Assembly: GCA_024743075.1 (NCBI GenBank) | Contig: JANSXG010000019.1 | Location: 1-32,685, forward strand | Direction of reading: 5' to 3' | Length of the DNA stretch: 32,685 bases | Source: a bacterium | Lineage (GTDB): Bacteria; Planctomycetota; Phycisphaerae; Phycisphaerales; UBA1924 | Part shown: positions 16,350 through 24,722 of the stretch, piece by piece | How the letters are laid out: every line of letters starts with the position of its first letter | Numbering within the stretch: the first letter of the stretch is position 1 | Notes under the pieces: generated by a model | Seen by the model: the letters and a program-made list of their open reading frames with translations, nothing else | What the model was told of the DNA's origin: nothing | The model's database searches: none | Program-made: the position numbers and the translations under genes

Positions 16350-18980
16350 ATGTATCGCACCGTGGTGCTCGCGTGTGTCTCGGGCTGGGCGGTTTCTCTC
16401 GCTCAGGCGGCGGATGTTTCCTGGGCTTCGCCCGTCGATGGTGTTTGGAACACCCCGGCAAACTGGTCGCCCGCGATGGTGCCGACGGCGGCCGACCGGG
16501 CGATCCTCGGTCTGGCGGGGCCCTACACGGTCACTCTGAACGTGAACCCCGGAGTTTCGGGCCTTGTGATCAACAACCCCGACGCCGCGTTCGAGATCCC
16601 GGGAGGTCGCAACTTCACGATCGGCGCTGACGGTATCTTCAACGATGGCTGGATCGTCGTGAACCCGACCAATGCGGGGGCGGTCACAAGCATATTCATC
16701 GACAGTCACTCCGGCCTCGACGGCAACGGCATGCTGACGCTGAGCGGGTTCAACACGCGCGCCCGACTGATCTCGGGCACCGATGCCCTGCTGACCCACG
16801 AAGTGAACCACACGATCAACGGCTTCGGTCAGATCACCCTGCGTTTCGACAATCAGGGCTGGATCGTCGCGGACGCGCCGAGCGAGACGCTGTTCGTTAC
16901 CGGCGGACCGAAGACGAACTCCGGCGTGCTCTCGGCGATCGACAATGGTGTACTCGACCTGTCGTCCACCTCTATCGACCAGACCGGCGGCGGGATCATT
17001 GAGGCCAACGGCGGCACGGTCATCATCGCCGGATCAACGATTACAGGCGGCACGCTGTTGAATAGTGGTGCGCCGAATTCGCTGATGAACATAGAAACGA
17101 ACACGCTTGCGAATGTTCTAATCAGCGGCGATGCCCAACTCGTCGCGGGCCGCACAGCGACGATTCAGGGTGGTTCGCTTACGAACAACGGCCTGTTTAC
17201 GGTCAACCCGGATAGCGTCGGTGCGACAACCACTTTGAGTTTCGCCGAGCCGACGATCATCTCCGGAGCCGGAACGATCCGGCTCAACGGCCTCAGCAGC
17301 CGCGCGCGCATGCTCGGTTCCGGAGTCAGCGTTGAGAACGCTGCGTCGCACAGCATCCGCGGGTTCGGCCAGATACTGGTGGATCTCGTGAACAGCGGGG
17401 TGGTGATTGCGGATGCACCGGGCGAACTCCTCGAGGTCAACGGCGGTCTGAAGACGAATCTCTCGACGATGCGCGCCGAATCGGGCGGGACGCTCCAGAT
17501 CGCGTCGACCACGGTCGATCAATCGGAGAGCGCCGAACTGCTCGCTGATGGTGGTGTCGTGCAGATCGGTACATCGACCGTCAATAACGGGCGGCTGGTG
17601 AACAGCGGATCGGCCGGCTCCGATGCGGTCATCACATCGACAACGACGCTCAACGACGTCACGCTGGAAGGCCAGTGGACCCACAGCCCCGGCGTGACGG
17701 TGACGCTTCGAGGCGTGACCGACGGGTCAGGCACACTGTTGGTCAACATCGGAAACGTCGGAGCGACGACGACGGTGAACGCCGATGAGGATGTAGTGCT
17801 CGCAGGTGATGGGTCGATCCGTCTGGGCGGTGTTGCGTCCCGAGCGCGAATCATTTCCGGTGCCGGGGTGAACATCACGCAGGGCATGGATCGTTCGGTC
17901 ATCGGATTCGGCCAGTTGCTCTCGGGCTTCGTCAACAACGGACTGGTGCGAGCCAACGTCGACGGCCAGTCTTTGCTCGTCAGTGGCCAGGACAAGCTGA
18001 ACAACGCGGTCTTCGATGCGGTGGACGGCGGGATCCTCGAGTTTCAGAGCACCACGTTCGACCAGACCGGTGGCGGTCTCATCGAAGCGGACGGCGGGAC
18101 GGCCTCGTTCTCGAACACCACGATGCTCGGCGGAACCGTTCGCAATACCGGTGCGCCCGGCTCGGAGATATCAATCGAAACAAACACGTTTGACTCGGTG
18201 GTGATCGACGGTGATTCGACCCTCGTTCCCGGGCGAACGCTGACGATCGGCGGCACCGCCCTCACAAACGACGGTTTGCTCAGCGTCAACCCGACAAACG
18301 TCGGTGCGGTCACAACGCTGAGCGCGCCGGGGAACACATCGATCGGCGGAGCCGGGGGCATCCTGCTCGGTGGCACGACGTTACGGGCGCGACTGCTGAA
18401 CGCGACCGGAGAACTGTTGACGCTCGGCGCCGGTCAAACACTCAGCGGGATAGGTCGCATCGACGCCGAGACATTGATCCACGGCACGATCGCCCCCGGG
18501 CTGAGTGTTGGAACCTTGACCGCCACACGCCCCGTCGCGCTCGGCGATGGCTCCACCTTCGCCTGCGAGTTCAACGACGACGGTGCGTCCGATCGGTTCG
18601 ACAGCAGTTCGAGCGTTGCGCTCGACGGGACGCTTGAACTCATCTTCATCGACGGGTACACGGCTCCCAGCCCCGAAGCGTTCGAGATCATCACGACCGG
18701 TGCCAACGGTCGGTCCGGCCGCTTCGATCAGGTCATCGGCGATGCGCCGCCCGCCCCACTGGTGACGCGAGTGGTCTACGAGAGCGACCGGGTCCGCGTC
18801 GGGTTTGTGTGCCCCGCCGATGCCAACCTCGATGGCGTCACCGATCTGGGCGACCTGAACGCGGTCCTCGCGAACTTCGGCACGAACGCCAGCCTCGGCG
18901 ATCTGAACGACGATGGCGCGGTGGACCTCGCCGACCTGAACCTTGTGCTGGCGAACTTCGGGGTGGACTGCCAGGACTGA
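16350..18980 (+). CDS. Large secreted beta-helix-like repeat protein with dockerin-like tag
   Basis: 876 residues from the ATG at 16350, which has GGAGGAGA upstream. A signal peptide (cleavage after LAQAA, near residue 20) is followed by VSWASPVDGVWNTPANWSP, a start seen in autotransporter-like passenger and PEP-CTERM-type proteins. The body consists of three full and one partial repeat of 180-181 residues. Each holds a RAR-[LMI] element, a G-x-G-Q-[IL] strand, a VNGG or VTGG-x-KTN turn, a STT-x-DQ-[ST] motif and V-[NS]-N-x-G-x-x-[NS]-P, so it is likely a right-handed parallel beta-helix. A GTIAPGLSVGTLT element (typical of autotransporter-like repeats) and a smaller beta domain precede the C-terminal tag CPADANLDGVTDLGDLNAVL. 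No outer-membrane barrel is present, so it is not an autotransporter. The function is unknown; adhesion or polymer binding is plausible. Confidence 0.8.
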   Translation: MYRTVVLACVSGWAVSLAQAADVSWASPVDGVWNTPANWSPAMVPTAADRAILGLAGPYTVTLNVNPGVSGLVINNPDAAFEIPGGRNFTIGADGIFNDGWIVVNPTNAGAVTSIFIDSHSGLDGNGMLTLSGFNTRARLISGTDALLTHEVNHTINGFGQITLRFDNQGWIVADAPSETLFVTGGPKTNSGVLSAIDNGVLDLSSTSIDQTGGGIIEANGGTVIIAGSTITGGTLLNSGAPNSLMNIETNTLANVLISGDAQLVAGRTATIQGGSLTNNGLFTVNPDSVGATTTLSFAEPTIISGAGTIRLNGLSSRARMLGSGVSVENAASHSIRGFGQILVDLVNSGVVIADAPGELLEVNGGLKTNLSTMRAESGGTLQIASTTVDQSESAELLADGGVVQIGTSTVNNGRLVNSGSAGSDAVITSTTTLNDVTLEGQWTHSPGVTVTLRGVTDGSGTLLVNIGNVGATTTVNADEDVVLAGDGSIRLGGVASRARIISGAGVNITQGMDRSVIGFGQLLSGFVNNGLVRANVDGQSLLVSGQDKLNNAVFDAVDGGILEFQSTTFDQTGGGLIEADGGTASFSNTTMLGGTVRNTGAPGSEISIETNTFDSVVIDGDSTLVPGRTLTIGGTALTNDGLLSVNPTNVGAVTTLSAPGNTSIGGAGGILLGGTTLRARLLNATGELLTLGAGQTLSGIGRIDAETLIHGTIAPGLSVGTLTATRPVALGDGSTFACEFNDDGASDRFDSSSSVALDGTLELIFIDGYTAPSPEAFEIITTGANGRSGRFDQVIGDAPPAPLVTRVVYESDRVRVGFVCPADANLDGVTDLGDLNAVLANFGTNASLGDLNDDGAVDLADLNLVLANFGVDCQD
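16758..18386 (+). repeat. 543-base tandem protein-coding repeats
   Basis: The codons for the RAR motif start at 16758, 17301, 17841 and 18384, giving periods of 543, 540 and 543 bases. The DNA has diverged but surrounding protein motifs recur in the same order. Confidence 0.75.
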
Positions 18981-19008
18981 CCCGACCTGAAACGATCGCC
19001 GAGAACTC

Positions 19009-19054
19009 CGGCCGCGTGCAAGCAGTTTGCAGCACGCGGCCGTTTGCGTTTTGC
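19009..19054 (+). terminator. Intrinsic terminator after the repeat-protein gene
   Basis: CGGCCGCGTGC (19009-19019) pairs over all 11 bases with GCACGCGGCCG (19032-19042) around a 12-base loop, and is followed by TTTGCGTTTT. It separates the dockerin region from the amidoligase cassette. Confidence 0.8.
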
Positions 19055-19074
19055 GACGCGCGGGAAGGTACAAT
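19044..19074 (+). promoter_or_regulatory. Predicted promoter of the amidoligase cassette
   Basis: TACAAT at 19069-19074 is a near-consensus -10. TTGCGT at 19044-19049 may be the -35, with a rather long 19-base spacer, and overlaps the tail of the terminator. The GTG start at 19106 is 31 bases downstream of the -10. Confidence 0.4.
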
Positions 19075-19105
19075 CCACCGGCTCGCTCCCCTTCTGGAGC
19101 CCCCG

Positions 19106-19885
19106 GTGATTCCCCGACGCCACAATAAGCCCATCCAACTCGACCTTGAGATTCAGGCCCAGCCGGACGATTCCGCGTGCGGCCCGACGTGCCTGCACGC
19201 CGTGTACCGCTACTTCGGCGACGAGTGCTCGCTCAAAGATGTGGTCAGGAGCGTCGTGCGCGTGCACGGCGACGAGACCAACTACCCGGGCACCCTCGCG
19301 GTCATGCTCGGCAACGACGCCCTGCGCCGGGGCTACAGCGCCTCACTATTCACCTTTAACCTCCAGGTGTTCGACCCGACCTGGTTCGACGGTTCGGACG
19401 CCCCCGGCGACCCCAAACTCCTCGATGCTAAGTTGCGCGAGCAGGCGAGGGTCAAAGCGGGGTTCGATCCGCGTTTCGGCCCCGCGACGGAGGCGTACCT
19501 CGGATTCCTCGAACTGGGTGGGCAGGTCCATTTCCGTGATCTGTCGTCCGGTCTGTTGGCATCGTTTATCCGCGCCGGGTACCCGGTGCTGACCGGGCTG
19601 AGCGCGACCTACCTGTACCGATGCGCCCGTGAGTTCGGGCCCAACGACGATTACGACGACATCCGCGGCACCCCTTCGGGCCACTTTGTTGTGCTAGACG
19701 GGTACGACCCGGCCCGCCGGCTGGTGTCGGTCGCCGACCCGCTCGCTGATAACCCCGCCCTGCTCGACCACAAGTACACGGTCCCGATGTCGCGGCTGGT
19801 CGCGGCGATCATGCTGGGCGTGCTGACGTACGATGCGAACCTGCTGATCATAAAGCCCAAGCGGGAAGGCCGAGGCCGCGCGTGA
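19106..19885 (+). CDS. C39-like cysteine peptidase of the amidoligase cassette
   Basis: 259 residues, papain fold of the peptidase C39 type. The N-terminal signature QPDDSACGPTCL supplies the oxyanion Gln19 and nucleophile Cys25; His193 in SGHFVVLDGYD and Asp211 in VADPL complete the triad. There is no signal peptide and no ABC transporter part, so it is a stand-alone, probably cytoplasmic enzyme rather than a bacteriocin exporter. The GTG at 19106 is chosen because GGAG lies six bases upstream; the open frame further upstream overlaps the terminator. Its TGA overlaps the GTG of the next gene by four bases. It could cleave or condense the amide bonds that the two ligases make; that role is inferred from context. 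Confidence 0.85.
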   Translation: MIPRRHNKPIQLDLEIQAQPDDSACGPTCLHAVYRYFGDECSLKDVVRSVVRVHGDETNYPGTLAVMLGNDALRRGYSASLFTFNLQVFDPTWFDGSDAPGDPKLLDAKLREQARVKAGFDPRFGPATEAYLGFLELGGQVHFRDLSSGLLASFIRAGYPVLTGLSATYLYRCAREFGPNDDYDDIRGTPSGHFVVLDGYDPARRLVSVADPLADNPALLDHKYTVPMSRLVAAIMLGVLTYDANLLIIKPKREGRGRA

Positions 19886-21336
19886 CATCCCTGATCGTGG
19901 TGGACAATCCGAAGCGATGGAACCTGCACATCGACGGGGCGACGATCGTTTCATCAAAGGATTACCTGACCGGGGCGGTGCCCGCCACCGAACCGGGCGC
20001 GAAGGTCTTCAACCTCTGCCGGTCGTACCGATACCAGTCGGCCGGCTACTACGTGTCGCTGCTCGCCGAGGCGCGGGGACAGCGTCCGCTCCCGGCGATC
20101 ACCGCCATCCAGGACCTGAAACTGTCGCCGTTGATGCGGCTGGTCTCGCAGGATCTCGACGAACTGGTCCGGAGCAGCCTGCAGCGCATCAAGTCCGACG
20201 AGTTTGAGTTGAGTGTCTACTTCGGTCGAAACATGGCCAAGCAGTACGACAAACTCGCGAACGCCCTGTTCAACGCGTTCCCCGCGCCGATGCTCCGAGC
20301 GCGCTTCGAGCACAACGGCGTCTGGCGTCTGGCCGGCGTGCGAGCGATCGCTGTCGGCGAGGTCCCGGAGTCCCACCGCCCGTTCCTCGCCGAGCAGGCG
20401 CAGCGTTCGCTGAAGCGTGCCCCACGCAAAGCGAAGCCGGAAACAGCGTTCCGATTCGATCTGGCGATCCTCCACGAACCGGGCGAGGAGACCGCCCCGT
20501 CCTGCTCCGACGCGCTCAAACGGTTCATCCGGGCCGGCGAGTCCATGGGTATCCGCTGCGAACTGATCGAGAAAGACGCGTACGGGCGGATCGCAGAGTT
20601 CGACGGGTTGTTCATTCGTGTCAACACGGGCGTGAATCACTACACCTACCGCTTCGCGCGCCGTGCCGCGGCCGAGGGGCTTGTCGTCATCGACGACCCC
20701 GTCTCCATCGTCCGCTGCACCAACAAGGTCTACCTCGCCGAGACGCTCGCGCGGCATCGGATCGCGACACCCCGGACGATCACGTTTTCGAAGGAGGGCG
20801 CTGCCGGTGTGCTCGCGGAAGTTGGTCTGCCCTGTGTCGTGAAGAAGCCGGACAGTTCTTTCTCGGTCGGCGTACTCAAGGCGGCCGACGAGGCAGAGTT
20901 CCGCGCCATCACGGACCGTCTCTTTGAAGAAACAGACCTGCTGGTCGCGCAGGAGTTCGTGCCCACCGATTTCGACTGGCGTATCGGCGTCCTCGGTGGC
21001 GAGCCGCTGTACGCGTGCCGCTACTTCATGGCCTCGGGCCACTGGCAGATTCTCAAACGCGAGGACACCGGCGAACTGTCCGGCGGCGAATGGCAAACCG
21101 TTCCGATCTCGGAGACCCCCGAGGGCGTGATCAAACTCGCCACCCGCACGGCGGAACTGATCGGCGACGGCCTCTACGGCGTCGATATCAAGGTCGTCCG
21201 GGGCAAGCCGGTGGTCATCGAGATCAACGACAACCCCAATCTCGACGCCGATGTCGAAGACCAGATCATCGGCCAGCGCCTCTACGAGCGCATCATGAAC
21301 CACTTCCTCGTTCGCATGGAGGCCCGCCGGTCATGA
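19882..21336 (+). CDS. RimK-like ATP-grasp ligase with RLAN domain
   Basis: 484 residues. The N-terminal part (about 1-165) matches the RimK-like N-terminal (RLAN) domain. Around 270-470 is a RimK-type ATP-grasp: NKVYLAETLARHRIATPRTI, the ATP-binding lysines in PCVVKKPDSSFSVGVLKAAD (318-337), LLVAQEFVPTDFDWRIGVLG (353-372) and the Mg-binding EINDNPN (447-453). Enzymes of this class activate a carboxylate as acyl phosphate and join it to an amine, typically adding glutamate or related amino acids. The acceptor here is unknown. The GTG start overlaps the upstream stop by four bases (GTGA), and its own stop overlaps the next ATG by four bases (ATGA). A glutathione synthase is an alternative, but the RLAN domain argues for a separate class. 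Confidence 0.9.
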   Translation: MTSLIVVDNPKRWNLHIDGATIVSSKDYLTGAVPATEPGAKVFNLCRSYRYQSAGYYVSLLAEARGQRPLPAITAIQDLKLSPLMRLVSQDLDELVRSSLQRIKSDEFELSVYFGRNMAKQYDKLANALFNAFPAPMLRARFEHNGVWRLAGVRAIAVGEVPESHRPFLAEQAQRSLKRAPRKAKPETAFRFDLAILHEPGEETAPSCSDALKRFIRAGESMGIRCELIEKDAYGRIAEFDGLFIRVNTGVNHYTYRFARRAAAEGLVVIDDPVSIVRCTNKVYLAETLARHRIATPRTITFSKEGAAGVLAEVGLPCVVKKPDSSFSVGVLKAADEAEFRAITDRLFEETDLLVAQEFVPTDFDWRIGVLGGEPLYACRYFMASGHWQILKREDTGELSGGEWQTVPISETPEGVIKLATRTAELIGDGLYGVDIKVVRGKPVVIEINDNPNLDADVEDQIIGQRLYERIMNHFLVRMEARRS

Positions 21337-22589
21337 CCGAATCAACTCCGTGGTCATACCCGCGCAAAGCGTTCTCCTGCACCGGTGTCGAACTGGAGTA
21401 CATGGTCGTCGATCGCGAGTCGATGAACGTGCGCCCGATCGTCGACGAACTGTTCAAGTCGATAACCGGTTCCTACGACTCGGACATCCCGCCGTCGGAC
21501 GAGACACCGAACATCTCGTGGTCCAACGAGCTCGCTCTGCACGTCGTCGAGCTGAAGACCGACGAGCCGGTGGAGCGTCTGGAGGGACTCGCCGCTGGGT
21601 TCCAGGCGAATGTTGATCGCGTGAACGCCCAGCTCGAGCAGTTCGGCGCGCACCTGCTGCCCGGCGCGGTACACCCGTGGATGGACCCGATCGCCGAGAT
21701 GCGGCTCTGGCCGCACGAGGCCAACCCGATCTACGAGGCCTTCGACAAGATCTTCAACTGCAAGGGGCACGGCTGGGCGAACCTGCAGAGCACGCACATC
21801 AACCTGCCGTTCTCGAACGAGGAGGAGTTCGGACGCCTTCACGCCGCGATCAGGATGGTGCTCCCGTTGATCCCCGCGCTCGCCGCCAGCTCGCCGATCC
21901 TCGACGGCCGTTGGAGCCCGATCGCCGACCAGCGTCTTGAGGTCTATCGGCGGAACTCGGTTCGCATCCCGGAGGCGGCGGGCCTGGTGATCCCCGAACC
22001 CGTCTTCACCCGCGCGGATTACGAACAGTCGATCTTCCAGCCCCTATACACGGCGCTCAGGCCCCACGATCCCGAGGGCATCCTGCAGCACGAGTGGGCG
22101 AACTCCAGAGGGTGCATCGCCCGGTTCATGCGTGGTTCGATCGAGATCCGCGTCGTCGACATCCAGGAATGCCCGGCGGCGGACCTCGCGGTGGTCGCGC
22201 TGATCACCGCCGCGGTCAAGGCGATGTACGACGAGCGCTGGATCTCGTACGAAGAGCAGAAGTCCTACGACGTGAAGACACTGCACGAGGTCCTTCTCGA
22301 CACGATCCGCTATGCCGAGCGCACACGCATCATGAGCGCGCCCTTCCTCCGCGCGTTCGGATGGACCGGTTCGACCGGCTGGGCCGGCGACATGTGGGTG
22401 CGTCTCTTCGACGAGCTGCTGGCCGATGACACCGAGTTCGCGCCGACGCTGAGAAAAATGCTCGCGAAGGGCACGCTGTCATCACGAATGAACCAGACGA
22501 TCGGGCGCTACCCGGACCGCTCGCAGTTGAAGCGGATCACCGAGGACCTCAGCGCCTGTCTGGCCGAGGGCCGTCTGTATGGCTGCTGA
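21333..22589 (+). CDS. GCS2-family carboxylate-amine ligase
   Basis: 418 residues of the glutamate-cysteine ligase family 2 (YbdK-like). Visible hallmarks are GVELEYMVVD (residues 18-27) with the metal-binding acidic residues, the ELALHVVELKTDEPVERL segment, HLLPGAVHPWMDP, and a C-terminal region with YDVKTLHEVLLDTI. Family members form gamma-glutamyl or other amide bonds with ATP; YbdK itself is only a weak glutamate-cysteine ligase, so the natural substrates of this branch are open. The ATG at 21333 overlaps the ATP-grasp stop (ATGA). A longer frame back to 21015 is simply the antisense-free overlap with the upstream gene and lacks family homology. It overlaps the following gene by 11 bases. 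Confidence 0.9.
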   Translation: MTESTPWSYPRKAFSCTGVELEYMVVDRESMNVRPIVDELFKSITGSYDSDIPPSDETPNISWSNELALHVVELKTDEPVERLEGLAAGFQANVDRVNAQLEQFGAHLLPGAVHPWMDPIAEMRLWPHEANPIYEAFDKIFNCKGHGWANLQSTHINLPFSNEEEFGRLHAAIRMVLPLIPALAASSPILDGRWSPIADQRLEVYRRNSVRIPEAAGLVIPEPVFTRADYEQSIFQPLYTALRPHDPEGILQHEWANSRGCIARFMRGSIEIRVVDIQECPAADLAVVALITAAVKAMYDERWISYEEQKSYDVKTLHEVLLDTIRYAERTRIMSAPFLRAFGWTGSTGWAGDMWVRLFDELLADDTEFAPTLRKMLAKGTLSSRMNQTIGRYPDRSQLKRITEDLSACLAEGRLYGC

Positions 22590-23304
22590 ACCGTTGGCGG
22601 TTGTGGTCACCTGCGAACACGCTGGGAACGAGTTGCCGATCGAATGGACGCACCTGTTCGATTCGCCCGAGGCGAGAGACGCACTGCAATCGCACCGGGG
22701 CTGGGATATCGGGGCGCTCGACATGGCGGGAATGATCGCACGCCGATTGTCCGCGCCTCTGCTCGCGTGGCCGGTCTCTCGCCTCCTGATCGAATCGAAC
22801 CGTTCGCTCGATGCGCCGGACCTGTTCTCGTCGTTCTCCCGCGGCCTCAGCGATACCGAACGCGCGGTACTGGTCGAGCGGTACTACCGGCCCTATCGCT
22901 CCAGCATCGAACGACTGATCACGGCGATGGTCGCGATGGGACACCGCGTGTTGCACCTGGCGGTGCATTCGTGCACCGACGAGCTCAATGGGGTAAAGCG
23001 GGAACTCGAACTCGGTCTGCTGTTCGACCCGGCACGCCTTTTCGAGGTCGAGATCACCGGCGACATCCGCGGCTGGTTCGATCGGCATGCAGCGGATTAC
23101 CGGGTCCGGTTCAACGAACCGTACCTCGGCACGGACGATGGGCTCACATCGTTCCTGCGCACCTGCTTCCCGGATCGAGCGTACGCCGGCATCGAACTCG
23201 AGTTCCGTCAGGGTTTTCTGTCCAACCCAACCGAGGCCGCCGCGCTCGCCCAGGCCACCGCCACCGCGATCGAACAGTTGCGCACGGGGTTGCGAGCGGC
23301 GTAA
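22579..23304 (+). CDS. N-formylglutamate amidohydrolase family protein
   Basis: 241 residues of the N-formylglutamate amidohydrolase (HutG-type) zinc-hydrolase family. The signature TCEHAGNELP is at residues 11-20; RGWDIGALDMA, LIESNRSLDAPDLFS and HLAVHSCTDELNG are further conserved blocks with likely metal ligands. Family members cleave an N-acyl glutamate amide, but no other histidine-degradation gene is near. Fused by an 11-base overlap to the GCS2 gene, it more likely removes a protecting or terminal acyl group from the cassette product. The C-terminus is helical. The gene ends 21 bases before the convergent oxidase-like gene. Confidence 0.9.
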   Translation: MAAEPLAVVVTCEHAGNELPIEWTHLFDSPEARDALQSHRGWDIGALDMAGMIARRLSAPLLAWPVSRLLIESNRSLDAPDLFSSFSRGLSDTERAVLVERYYRPYRSSIERLITAMVAMGHRVLHLAVHSCTDELNGVKRELELGLLFDPARLFEVEITGDIRGWFDRHAADYRVRFNEPYLGTDDGLTSFLRTCFPDRAYAGIELEFRQGFLSNPTEAAALAQATATAIEQLRTGLRAA

Positions 23305-23325
23305 CGCGCCAGCGCTCGAGGCAGG

Positions 23326-23973
23326 CTACGGCTCGATCCATTCGGAGTTGGTCAGGCTTCCGTCAGGACTCCACGCGAAACGCGCCCGGCGATGCCCGCT
23401 GTGCTTCAGCCACAACCAGTCCATCTCCATAGCCTGAGAATCGATCACAGCAAAGTGAGATCGTCCTGCTTCGCTCCGCTCCCGGTCGGGGTCGCCGTCG
23501 ATCAGGTCCTCGGGGAGATTCGGTGAGGGGCCGTCGCTCGGCGTTCCCGGCGTGTTCGGGGCGAGGTAACAGCGCCGGCTCATAAGAGCAGTCCGTTCCC
23601 ACGCCTCATCGAAGATCGGGCCGTCGAGATGAACCGTTGCGCGAGATCGGATACGCAACTGCGTGCGCGACTTCGCGTCGTAGAAGTGCCACGCGACGAC
23701 CGGCTGGTGCTCGATCTCCGCGGTTTTCGAGGCTCGTCGGTCCGTGTGGCAGCGGAGCGTAAGCGTGTCCGGATCGACGTGCCGCAGCACCACCGTGCGG
23801 GCACGCGGCGACCCGTCTGTTGCACTCGCCGTGCACAGCGTGGGCGTGCGGAAACTGTGGCGGCGATCTGCGACCGCTCGCCTCAGCATCGTCCAAGCCA
23901 GCCCCGGTATCTCGGCCAGTTCCGGGGGCGCCGCAGCGCCTTGACTGTCCGCCTCATTCGGGCTTTGGTTCAT
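23326..23973 (-). CDS. Pyridoxamine 5'-phosphate oxidase-like FMN-binding protein
   Basis: 215 residues of the flavin-reductase/PNPOx-like split-barrel fold, nearest in pattern to the Alr4036-type FMN-binding family. The N-terminal helix AWTMLRRAVADRRHSFRTPT leads to the FMN-phosphate-binding strand-turn PRARTVVLRHVDPDTLTLRC, the CHTDRRASKTAEI motif and VVAWHFYDAKSRTQLRIRS. The C-terminal end (FAVIDSQAMEMDWLWLKHSG, then RARFAWSPDG) is conserved in this family. It lacks evidence for true pyridoxal phosphate synthesis; an FMN-dependent oxidoreductase of unknown substrate is the safer reading. The ATG at 23973 has no Shine-Dalgarno but a TAGCGT box six bases upstream. Confidence 0.82.
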   Translation of the reverse strand: MNQSPNEADSQGAAAPPELAEIPGLAWTMLRRAVADRRHSFRTPTLCTASATDGSPRARTVVLRHVDPDTLTLRCHTDRRASKTAEIEHQPVVAWHFYDAKSRTQLRIRSRATVHLDGPIFDEAWERTALMSRRCYLAPNTPGTPSDGPSPNLPEDLIDGDPDRERSEAGRSHFAVIDSQAMEMDWLWLKHSGHRRARFAWSPDGSLTNSEWIEP

Positions 23974-23979
23974 AGGTGA

Positions 23980-23985
23980 ACGCTA
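23980..23985 (-). promoter_or_regulatory. -10-like box of a likely leaderless start (oxidase-like gene)
   Basis: On the minus strand TAGCGT ends six bases before the ATG at 23973, with TCACCT between them and no ribosome-binding site. Confidence 0.4.
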
Positions 23986-24127
23986 GCCCGGTCCTCAGTA
24001 TTCGTCACGGTTTGAACCCGTTTCTCGAGGGTTCGTCGAGCATTTCCGCGAAACCAACCGCCACGAATCGCCAACCAGGTGGTACAACCCTCGGCGACAC
24101 GCCCTGTCGCCCGAAGGAGACCCTCTC

Positions 24128-24703
24128 ATGACCAGAAACTTCACCAGACTTTCCCTGCTCGCCATCGGCTCGGTCTCGATCATGGCGCTGAGCGGCTGCC
24201 AGAACTCCGCGCCGGCCGACTACGGTCGGACGACCACCGTCCCCGTCGACCAGCGCCAGTCCTACGAGCGTGGTCTGGCCTCGAAGGACCTGACCGCCGC
24301 GACCGACGACATGGTCCGCTCCATCGCAACCAAGCCCGAGATCCGCGACAGCCCGTACCGTGTGCAGATCGTCATGGCCGATGTCGTGAACCGAACATCG
24401 ATGCCCGCGCGGAACTTCGACATCTACCTCGCCCGGATCCGAGCCCTGCTCAATCAGACCGACTCGCGATACAACATCGGCTTCGTCACCGAGAAGTCGC
24501 GCGTCGAGCAGCTCCGCCGCTCCGAGGGCCTCGATCCCGCCGGCGGTTCGTCGTACGCGTCCAAGGCCGACTACGCGCTCCAGGGCGAGTTCTACGACCT
24601 GCCCAACCAGGGATCGAACTACTACCTGCTGACCTTCCAGATTGTCGATCTCAACGACGGCGAGATCTACTGGGAGAACTCGTACGAAGTGAAGTTCGAT
24701 TGA
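24128..24703 (+). CDS. LpoB-like lipoprotein (first copy)
   Basis: 191 residues. The signal peptide ends in the lipobox LSGC with the lipidated Cys24. The rest has the pattern of the penicillin-binding protein activator LpoB: RVQIVMADVVNRT, then DIYLARIRALLNQTDSRYNI, a KADYALQGEFYDL strand, and the closing FQIVDLNDGEIYWENSYEVK. In Enterobacteria, LpoB stimulates PBP1b from the outer membrane. AAGGAG lies eight bases before the ATG. It starts a four-gene lipoprotein operon, with only 19 bases to the next gene. Whether a PBP1b-like partner exists here is unknown. Confidence 0.85.
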   Translation: MTRNFTRLSLLAIGSVSIMALSGCQNSAPADYGRTTTVPVDQRQSYERGLASKDLTAATDDMVRSIATKPEIRDSPYRVQIVMADVVNRTSMPARNFDIYLARIRALLNQTDSRYNIGFVTEKSRVEQLRRSEGLDPAGGSSYASKADYALQGEFYDLPNQGSNYYLLTFQIVDLNDGEIYWENSYEVKFD

Positions 24704-24722
24704 GCGGCGCGGGGTGTTTCTC

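Noticed and set aside
19106-19885. C39 gene as part of a bacteriocin or lanthipeptide export system
   Set aside because: No ABC transporter domain, no double-glycine precursor peptide and no modification enzyme of that type nearby.
19954-21303. 449-codon minus-strand frame opposite the ATP-grasp gene
   Set aside because: Same antisense artefact; the plus-strand frame carries all ATP-grasp motifs.
21015-21332. N-terminal extension of the GCS2 protein
   Set aside because: Arg/Gly/Pro-rich out-of-frame translation of the ATP-grasp gene; the GCS2 homology and the ATGA overlap fix the start at 21333.
24014-24034. GAACCC/GGGTTC hairpin before the first LpoB-like gene
   Set aside because: Short stem, no T-run and no adjacent gene end; could be chance.
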